Of a stretch of DNA of 64,000 nt, positions 57,946 to 64,000 are shown one piece after another. Position numbers and translations under genes: made by a program. The stretch comes from an uncultured Desulfobacterales bacterium (GTDB lineage: Bacteria; Desulfobacterota; Desulfobulbia; Desulfobulbales; Desulfocapsaceae): positions 1 to 64,000 of the forward strand of contig CALGIJ010000026.1 of assembly GCA_937915545.1 (NCBI GenBank). Reading direction: 5' to 3'. The first letter of the stretch is position 1, and every line of letters starts with the position of its first letter. The notes below the pieces were generated by a model. That model was not told the origin of the DNA. It did no database searches and was given only the letters and a program-made list of their open reading frames with translations.

Positions 57946-58997
57946 TGGCCGACCAGACACCTGTCAAACGCTATCGCATCCTGCAGCGCGAGGTGCCGGC
58001 GATGACCTTCGCCGAGGCGGTCGCCGCCGGCAAGACGATCATCGACGTGCGCTCCCCCATGGAATTCGCCGAGGGTGGCATTGCCGGGGCGGTCAACATC
58101 CCGCTCTTCGACGCCGAGGAGCGCGGGCTCATCGGCACCCTCTACCGCCATGGCGGCCGTGAGGAGGCGGTGCAGCAGGGCTTTGCGGTGGCCGAGGGCA
58201 AGCTGGAGTCCCTGCTCGCCCAGTTCGCCCCCTATCGCCAGCAGCAGCTGGCGGTGTGCTGCGCCAGGGGCGGCATGCGCTCCCTGTCGGTGGTCAACCT
58301 GCTCAACGGCGCCGGCTTTTCCGCCTGTCAGCTGCGCGGCGGCTACAAGGAGTACCGCCGTGGCATCCTCGAGCGGCTCGAGGCCTTCGCGCCGCGGCTG
58401 ATCGTCATTCATGGCCTCACCGGTACCGGCAAGACCAGGCTGCTCGGCCTGCTGCAGGGGGCCATCGACCTCGAGGCATGCGCCAACCACCGCTCCTCGC
58501 TGTTCGGCGCCCTGGAGCGCCAGCCGAGCTCGCAGCGGGTCTTCGAGGACCGGCTCGCCGGTTGCATCGTCGGCCTGGGGGAAGAGCCCTATTTCATCGA
58601 GGGCGAGAGCCGCAAGATCGGCCGCGTCTTCATCCCCAAGCCCCTGGCGATGGCTATGAAGAGCGGTGTGATGGTGCAAATCCACTGCAGTCTGGAGACG
58701 CGCATCGCCCGTATCCTCGAGGACTACCCGGTGCGCGACGAGGCCGTGGTGGGGCAGATCGACGCCATTCTCCGCTCCATGCGGCGCGGCCTTGGCGCGG
58801 AGCTGGTGGAAGAGATGTGCCGCCTGCTGCACCGGGGTGAGCTTCACGAGCTGGTGCGCCTGCTCCTCGTCCACTACTATGACCGCCGCTATGGCAAGAG
58901 CATGAGCGGCTACCGCTACGCCCTGGAGCTCTCCGCCGAGGACCTCTCCCAGGCGGCGGCGGAGCTCACCGACTTTCGCCGCTCGCTGCTTCCCTGA
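57945..58997 (+). CDS. mnmH: tRNA 2-selenouridine synthase
   Basis: 350 residues (E. coli MnmH is 364). Rhodanese domain with catalytic Cys106 (CARGGMRS), a P-loop GLTGTGKT (157-164) and C-terminal helical domain. It converts 2-thiouridine in tRNA wobble positions for Lys, Glu and Gln to 2-selenouridine through a geranylated intermediate, using selenophosphate. This implies a SelD gene elsewhere; the tRNA-Lys(TTT) and tRNA-Glu(TTC) genes in this window would be substrates. Confidence 0.93.
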   Translation: MADQTPVKRYRILQREVPAMTFAEAVAAGKTIIDVRSPMEFAEGGIAGAVNIPLFDAEERGLIGTLYRHGGREEAVQQGFAVAEGKLESLLAQFAPYRQQQLAVCCARGGMRSLSVVNLLNGAGFSACQLRGGYKEYRRGILERLEAFAPRLIVIHGLTGTGKTRLLGLLQGAIDLEACANHRSSLFGALERQPSSQRVFEDRLAGCIVGLGEEPYFIEGESRKIGRVFIPKPLAMAMKSGVMVQIHCSLETRIARILEDYPVRDEAVVGQIDAILRSMRRGLGAELVEEMCRLLHRGELHELVRLLLVHYYDRRYGKSMSGYRYALELSAEDLSQAAAELTDFRRSLLP

Positions 58998-59001
58998 GCC
59001 C

Positions 59002-59742
59002 TCACCTGACCACCGCCTCGAGCTGCCGCCTGTCCATCCAGCCGCGGCGGCCGCCCTCTTCGGCCACGTAGAGATAGTCGCCATGGGCTTTTTCCACCTT
59101 GACCAGCCGCCCCTCCTGGAGCCTGCCCAGCGAGGTCGAGGAGGGGAAGGGCGAGAGCAGCAGGCGGGCATCGGCGGCGATGACCACCGAGGGGTTATAG
59201 CTCTGGTGGCGTACCGCCGCCGCGGTGACAGCCAGGGCGATAACCAGCAGACCGCAGAGGCTTGCCGGCAGGCGGCCGCGCCGCAGCCGCGGACTCCACA
59301 GGGCGAGAAGATGCCAGAGGGCCATGATCACCAGAGAGGCCAGGGCGAGGAGCGCCCAGCGGTCGAGGCTGAGCAGTTCTATCGCCCGCCAGCTTTGCGG
59401 CGGGTCGGCGAAGAGGCCTTTGTCGCGGCGCAGCAGCTGCAGGCTGCCCTGCAGGTCGGCGTCGTCCGGGGCAAGGCGCAGGCCGCGCTCGTAGGCGAGA
59501 ACCGCCCGGCCCGTCTCTCCCGCCCGGGCGTAGCTGTTGCCGAGGTTGTAGAGGAGGTGCGGCGAGTAGCCGACGGCGGCAAGCACCTCCTCGTAAAGGG
59601 TGATCGCCCGCTGGTAGTCGCCACGGCTGTAGGCCTCGTTGGCGGCGGTAAAGCGCTGGTCGCCGTCGGCGGCGGCCTTGCCACAGGTCATGGCGGAGAA
59701 GAAGCACAGGGCCAGAGCCAGGATGATGGCGCGCCAACTCAT
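59002..59742 (-). CDS. batE: BatE-like TPR/SH3 protein
   Basis: 246 residues. Signal peptide, TPR units (about 30-105), two transmembrane helices (125-175), and a bacterial SH3 domain at the C terminus (195-246). Last gene of the Bat operon; its start overlaps the batD stop by 4 bp. Bat proteins are tied to oxidative stress tolerance and envelope processes, without a settled mechanism. Confidence 0.8.
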   Translation of the reverse strand: MSWRAIILALALCFFSAMTCGKAAADGDQRFTAANEAYSRGDYQRAITLYEEVLAAVGYSPHLLYNLGNSYARAGETGRAVLAYERGLRLAPDDADLQGSLQLLRRDKGLFADPPQSWRAIELLSLDRWALLALASLVIMALWHLLALWSPRLRRGRLPASLCGLLVIALAVTAAAVRHQSYNPSVVIAADARLLLSPFPSSTSLGRLQEGRLVKVEKAHGDYLYVAEEGGRRGWMDRRQLEAVVR

Positions 59743-61601
59743 GGCAGTTCCTCCAGGGAGGTCTTCAGTGTGGCGAAGAGCCGTTCCAGGTCCCCCGGCG
59801 CAGGGGGCGCGCCCCCGTAGAGGGCGGCGTCGGCGGCGGCGAAGAGCTGCACCAGGGTGTTCCCCGGGCCGAGCCGCGCCTCCAGGGTGGCGCCGCTTAT
59901 CGCCTGCGGCGGCAGGTCCCAGGCCCGGCCGAGGCGGTTCTGCACCGCTGTCCTGGCGGCGGCGAAAAAGGCGGCACCGTCCCCCTGACGGCACTTCTCG
60001 CGGCAGATTTCGAGGTCTGCCGCGAGAAGTTGATCCTGTCGCCGCCGCGCCGCCTGCTGCGGGTGGCGCTGCAGGTGGCGGCGGCGCAGCTCGACCAGCG
60101 CCGCGAGGAGCAGTACTGCCGTGGCGACACCGGCCGTGGCCAGGAACCAGCCGCGTTGAAAGATTGGTTTGAGCGATGACGACAGGGGCCCGAGCTCCAG
60201 GCGGATCGGCGGGGCCTGGGTATCGGCGGCGGGGGCTGGCCCGCCGGTGGAGCCATCCGGGGAAGATGGCGCAGGCGCCCCCGACCTCGAAGTGGCCGCC
60301 TCCCCCCCTGACGCCGCGGCTGATGGCGATGAGGGGGCGGGAACGCCGCTGGGTCCGGCCGCCGAGCTTCCCTTGACCTGCACCGCCAGGGGCGGGCTGT
60401 GTACGGTGACGTACTCCTTTTTGAGCGGGTCGAAGAAGCAAAAGGACAGCCCAGGCAGCTCCGTCACCCCCGCCTCTCTGGCGACCACCGCCATCTCGAA
60501 GGTCTTGCTGCCGGTATAGCTGTTGCCCTGGGCGTTGAAGGAAGAGGTCGGCGGGTAGGTCTTCCAGCGCGGACTGTCCGGGAAGACTGGCGCCTCAATG
60601 CGCTGAAAGTTGCCCTTGCCACTGATTTCCATGGTTAATTTCAGCGGCTCCCCGACCTCCAGCTGCATGCGGTCGGTGCTCACCGCCAGGGTGAAGTCGC
60701 CGATGGCCCCGGAGAACTGGGCGGGGCGACCCTCCTCGGGCAGGGGGATGACCGGGAAGACCATCTGCGGGCTGCGCACCTCGATGGGCTTGCGCTGCAC
60801 GCCACCGAAGAAATTGTCGAAGAAGGGATCGTCGAGGGTTGGGTCGTCGAAGAGGCTGCCGCCGAAGGGGGAGAGGGGGCGGCGCCGCTGCGGCAGCATC
60901 AACGAAGCCTCCATAACAAAGGAGATGGGCTGGTCGCCGACCTTGAGGCCGGTGAGGGTGGTGTCCCAGGACAGCACGTGGTAGTCGACGCCGTTGACAC
61001 GCTCTTCGTCCTGCTGCGGCTTTTCCCTGAGCGGCGGCATGGCAACGCCTTCTCCTTTGAGTGCCGGCAGGGAGTTGATGTCGGTGCGGTAGTTCTTGTG
61101 GAAGTAGGCCCTGATGCGCACTGGGACTATTTCCCCCGGGTAGTGCCGGCCGAGGGGATCGATACGGATGAAGGCCACCTCGCTGTCGCCCTGGCCGGTT
61201 GCGTTCGCCGACGAGTCGCCGGCGGCGGTGACCTCGAAACTGAGCGGCCTGGTGGCTCCGCTCTCCCCGCCGGCGCTGACCTTGATGGGCGGGATGGTGT
61301 AGGTGCCCGGGCGTTCCGCCTGCACCACATAGGTCTGCACCAGCGACGAGCTCATTGACCCGTTGACGATATTGACCCGGCTCGACTGGCCCCGGCTGTG
61401 GAAGGTGATACCCGCCACCTGTGGCAGCTCAATGGACGAGATGCGGCTGGCGCCGTTGACGGTGATGGTCAGCACGGTTCCCTGGTCGACCGGGAAGGAG
61501 AGGTGGCCGAGGGCCGCCTCGAGGGTGATGTCGGCCCGCGCCGGGTGGCCGGCGAGCAACAGGGTGAAGAGCAGCGCGAAAATCGATCCTTGGTGCTTCA
61601 T
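59739..61601 (-). CDS. batD: BatD-family protein
   Basis: 620 residues. Signal peptide, a long periplasmic region of beta-rich repeats (30-400), a low-complexity Ser/Ala/Pro linker (about 400-460), a transmembrane helix near 485-505 and a cytoplasmic tail. Matches the oxygen-tolerance (BatD) family. ATG 61601 with AAGGA upstream; overlaps the batBC stop by one base. Confidence 0.88.
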   Translation of the reverse strand: MKHQGSIFALLFTLLLAGHPARADITLEAALGHLSFPVDQGTVLTITVNGASRISSIELPQVAGITFHSRGQSSRVNIVNGSMSSSLVQTYVVQAERPGTYTIPPIKVSAGGESGATRPLSFEVTAAGDSSANATGQGDSEVAFIRIDPLGRHYPGEIVPVRIRAYFHKNYRTDINSLPALKGEGVAMPPLREKPQQDEERVNGVDYHVLSWDTTLTGLKVGDQPISFVMEASLMLPQRRRPLSPFGGSLFDDPTLDDPFFDNFFGGVQRKPIEVRSPQMVFPVIPLPEEGRPAQFSGAIGDFTLAVSTDRMQLEVGEPLKLTMEISGKGNFQRIEAPVFPDSPRWKTYPPTSSFNAQGNSYTGSKTFEMAVVAREAGVTELPGLSFCFFDPLKKEYVTVHSPPLAVQVKGSSAAGPSGVPAPSSPSAAASGGEAATSRSGAPAPSSPDGSTGGPAPAADTQAPPIRLELGPLSSSLKPIFQRGWFLATAGVATAVLLLAALVELRRRHLQRHPQQAARRRQDQLLAADLEICREKCRQGDGAAFFAAARTAVQNRLGRAWDLPPQAISGATLEARLGPGNTLVQLFAAADAALYGGAPPAPGDLERLFATLKTSLEELP

Positions 61602-63697
61602 TACCAATCCTTGTCGACCCGTTGATCCTTGTCGGAAGAGGGGGCGAAGTGGAGGGTCGCTTCTTCGCCGCGCAGGGCATCAAGGAGCCGTTCCGCCTCT
61701 TCCCTGGTCATCTTTCCTTGAAGCCGTCGCTGCCGCTCGTCCCGGGAGGGGGCTTTTTCCGCGGCATCCGGCGCGGAAACGGCAGCGGGCCCCTGCTCTT
61801 GCCGGGTGTCGGCGTTCCCGGCCTTGTCGTCGGCCTTTTCGCCTGGCGCGGGACTTTTGGCCTGGCCATCCGGCGTGGCGGCATTTGTGCCGTCGCTGAC
61901 GGTGTTCTTATCGGCCTTGGTGGTGGGGTCATCCCCCTGCCCGCCCGCGGGGGGTGGCGCCTGGTCACGGCGGTCGTCAGTACCGGCGCCGGCTTCCTGC
62001 TGCCGCTGGCGCTCCTTGGCCCCTTTTTCCACGTTCGGCTGCAGCTCCGCTGCCTGATCCTGTCGGTCCGGCGTTTCGTCCTGTTGCTTCTCACCCGCCT
62101 TACCCTGCGGCGCCGCCTTTTCGGCGTCCCCCTGGGTTGTCTTTTCCCTCTCCTCGCCCTTGCCGTCCTGTCGTTCCTGGCGCTGCTCCTTTTGGTTCTG
62201 CTGCAGCCTCTTCTGCAGTTCCTCGAGCCCTGCCGCGACCAGACGGCGGTTCTCCGTGGCATCGGCGTCGGCGGGATCGAGGCCGAGGGCGGCGTCGTAG
62301 GACTCGATGGCCTGGCGCCACAGCCGCTCCGCCGCCTGGCCGTCGTTGGACTGTTGCTCGAGACCTTTGCGGTACAGGCTGTTGCCGCGGTTGAAGTAGG
62401 CCTTCTGCTGCAGCTGCGGGTCGTCGCTCTTCAGCGCCCTGCCGAAGTCGGCGATGGCCTCGTCGTATTGCGAGCGGCGATAGGCGGTGGTGCCGAGATT
62501 ATAGAGCAGCTGCGGGTTGTCGGGCTCCTTTTCCAGCCGCTTCCGGTAATACTCTGCCGCTGCCGGGTAGTCGCCGCGGGAGTAGGCGTCTTCCCCTGGA
62601 GAAGCGAGGGCCCGGTGTGGCGGCGCCAGCGTCACGGCGAGAAGGAGGAGTCCTGCCGCGCCGCCGCGCCGCCACAACCGGGTAAGAGAGGTTCGCGGCA
62701 GGCCGCGGGGGATGCGGCGCTCGCCGAGGAGGAACTCGAGGACGAGGAGAGCCAGGGCCAGGGCCAGGGGCCACTGGTAGCGCTCGATGGGCACATGGTG
62801 CCGCTTTTCGAGCAGTTCGTCCTTGGGAACCAGGGCCAGCTTCTCGCGGTAGATGGTCTCCAGCCCCTCGCCGGACACGCCCAGGGGCACATAGAGGCCA
62901 CCGGTCTTGGCGGCGATGCCTTGCAGGGTGTCGCTGTCGAGGCGGGAGGTGACGTACGTGCCGCCATTATCCTTGACAAAGCCTTTGCCGCCGGGCAGGG
63001 GGATGAGCTCACCCCTGCTGCTGCCCACCCCGACGGTATAGATGGTCAGTCCCTTGGCGGCGGCCTCTTCGGCGGCGCTGATCGCCTCGCCGCCGAGGTC
63101 CTCGCCGTCGGTGAGGATGATGAGGATTTTGTGGTTGCTGCCCGAAGACAGGGTCGCCGCCGCCTTGCGGATGGCCTCTCCCAGGTTGGTACCGCCCCGC
63201 GGCAGGAGATCGACGTTCACCGCCGCCAGCGAGCGGGCGAAGGCTTCGTAGTCGATGGTCAGCGGGCAGAGGAGGTAGGCGCTGCCGGCAAAGGGCAGCA
63301 GGCCGACGCGGTCACCCCGCAGCTGGCGGACGAAGTCGAGCACCGCCAGCGAGGCGCGCTGCAGGCGGTTCGGTTTGATATCCTCAGCGAGCATGCTCTT
63401 CGAGGTATCGATGGCGAAGAGCAGGTCGATGCCGCGACGCTGTACCTCGACCCAGTGGTGGCCGTACTGGGGCCTGGCCAGGGCGACGAAGGCAAAAAAG
63501 ACGGCCAGCAGGATGAGCGTCATCTTCAGCCGCCGCATGCCAGGGGAGAAGCTGGCGGTGAGACGGGGCAGCAGATGAGGAGCGGCAAAGCGGGCCAGCC
63601 TCTGCCGGCGCTGCCGCTCCCAGGCGAGGAGCGTGGCGGCGAGGGCCAGGCAGGAGAAGAGGCCGGCGGCAATCCACAGTGGTTGGGCGAAGTCCAT
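61601..63697 (-). CDS. Fused BatB-BatC protein (VWA plus TPR)
   Basis: 698 residues. Two hydrophobic segments (1-25, 58-75), a von Willebrand A domain with MIDAS motif D97-T-S99-K-S101 and later TDGED, another pair of helices near 310-350, TPR repeats (about 365-480), and a very acidic/Lys/Gln-rich low-complexity tail (500-650). In many genomes BatB and BatC are separate; here a single ORF covers both. Follows partial batA by 13 bp. Confidence 0.88.
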   Translation of the reverse strand: MDFAQPLWIAAGLFSCLALAATLLAWERQRRQRLARFAAPHLLPRLTASFSPGMRRLKMTLILLAVFFAFVALARPQYGHHWVEVQRRGIDLLFAIDTSKSMLAEDIKPNRLQRASLAVLDFVRQLRGDRVGLLPFAGSAYLLCPLTIDYEAFARSLAAVNVDLLPRGGTNLGEAIRKAAATLSSGSNHKILIILTDGEDLGGEAISAAEEAAAKGLTIYTVGVGSSRGELIPLPGGKGFVKDNGGTYVTSRLDSDTLQGIAAKTGGLYVPLGVSGEGLETIYREKLALVPKDELLEKRHHVPIERYQWPLALALALLVLEFLLGERRIPRGLPRTSLTRLWRRGGAAGLLLLAVTLAPPHRALASPGEDAYSRGDYPAAAEYYRKRLEKEPDNPQLLYNLGTTAYRRSQYDEAIADFGRALKSDDPQLQQKAYFNRGNSLYRKGLEQQSNDGQAAERLWRQAIESYDAALGLDPADADATENRRLVAAGLEELQKRLQQNQKEQRQERQDGKGEEREKTTQGDAEKAAPQGKAGEKQQDETPDRQDQAAELQPNVEKGAKERQRQQEAGAGTDDRRDQAPPPAGGQGDDPTTKADKNTVSDGTNAATPDGQAKSPAPGEKADDKAGNADTRQEQGPAAVSAPDAAEKAPSRDERQRRLQGKMTREEAERLLDALRGEEATLHFAPSSDKDQRVDKDW

Positions 63698-63710
63698 GGC
63701 TCTCCTCCGG

Positions 63711-64000
63711 CTAGGGCAGTCGCCTTCTGTTGAGATGGAGTTCCAAGGCCAGCGCCAGCAGTGCGGCGCCCACCAGATAAGGAAAGAGGTCGCGGTGCAG
63801 CTCGAAGGCCTTGATGGTCCTGCTGGTGGTCTCCATTTTATCGATGTCCTGGTAGATTTTTTCCAGCGAGGCGGTGTCGGTGGCGCGAAAGTAGACCGCC
63901 CCGGTTTTCTCGGCCACCCTGGTCAGGGTGTCTTCGTCGATGTCGACGCGGGCGCGCACCAGCTTGCGGCGGCCGAAGGGGTCGGTCACCGGCATCGGCG
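63711..64000 (-). CDS. batA: BatA (VWA protein), C-terminal part, runs off the window
   Basis: Only the last ~95 codons are inside the window; the 5' end lies beyond base 64000. Seen are the end of the VWA domain (ATDTASLEKIYQDIDKME) and a C-terminal transmembrane helix with an Arg-rich tail. Consistent with BatA at the head of the operon. Confidence 0.75.
   Translation of the reverse strand, partial: PMPVTDPFGRRKLVRARVDIDEDTLTRVAEKTGAVYFRATDTASLEKIYQDIDKMETTSRTIKAFELHRDLFPYLVGAALLALALELHLNRRRLP

Overview
The window is a stretch of GC-rich bacterial chromosome with dense, short-spaced genes and no insertion sequence, prophage or CRISPR array that I can see. The gene set (ferredoxin-linked 2-oxoacid oxidoreductases, a large NAD-type glutamate dehydrogenase, class II DAHP synthase, TrpB2, a selenouridine synthase, an RdgC split over two ORFs, LPS-type envelope genes such as LetAB and an omptin) suggests an anaerobic Gram-negative of the Desulfobacterota, probably near Desulfobulbales. 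That placement is inference from gene content, not a phylogeny.

Layout. 1-1.3 kb: AT-richer, mostly non-coding, with a minus-strand tRNA-Lys/tRNA-Glu operon whose promoter and terminator are visible. 1.3-5.9 kb: two-part RdgC, gatB, radC, hemW. 5.9-14.1 kb: a catabolic block consisting of a GntR/FCD regulator (divergent), proline dehydrogenase behind a promoter with a perfect ATTGTATACAAT operator, korDABC and a ~115-kDa glutamate dehydrogenase; together these supply most of a route from proline through glutamate and 2-oxoglutarate to succinyl-CoA plus reduced ferredoxin. No P5C dehydrogenase is in the window. 14.1-28.2 kb: TPR-methyltransferase, hybrid histidine kinase, EamA transporter with a structured leader, lipoprotein, SDR, SnoaL-like protein, membrane-fused spermidine-synthase-like protein, AEC carrier, aroD, aroK, a TerB-like protein, tatD.

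28.4-33.7 kb: a REC-PAS-kinase-REC sensor with cysteine-rich PAS regions, followed by a second 2-oxoacid oxidoreductase in which the beta and gamma parts are fused and no ferredoxin subunit is present. 33.8-40.4 kb: aldo-keto reductase and a complete dipeptide ABC transporter (dppABCDF order on the minus strand), with a strong hairpin between dppA and dppB. 40.7-45 kb: CYTH and CysZ/EI24-like genes, radA, a 37-residue His-rich membrane peptide and a cyclase-homology/cNMP-binding fusion.

45-51.5 kb: DegP-type protease, class II DAHP synthase, a degenerate HsdR-N-like protein, an omptin with its catalytic residues intact and a TrpB2. 51.6-64 kb: a seven-MCE LetB with its LetA partner, prmA, a PilZ protein, rsmE-mnmH, and a Bat operon (partial batA, fused batB-batC, batD, batE-like) running off the right edge. 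The amino-acid theme (peptide uptake, proline/glutamate oxidation, two 2-oxoacid:ferredoxin oxidoreductases) suggests a cell able to use peptides and amino acids as carbon and electron sources.
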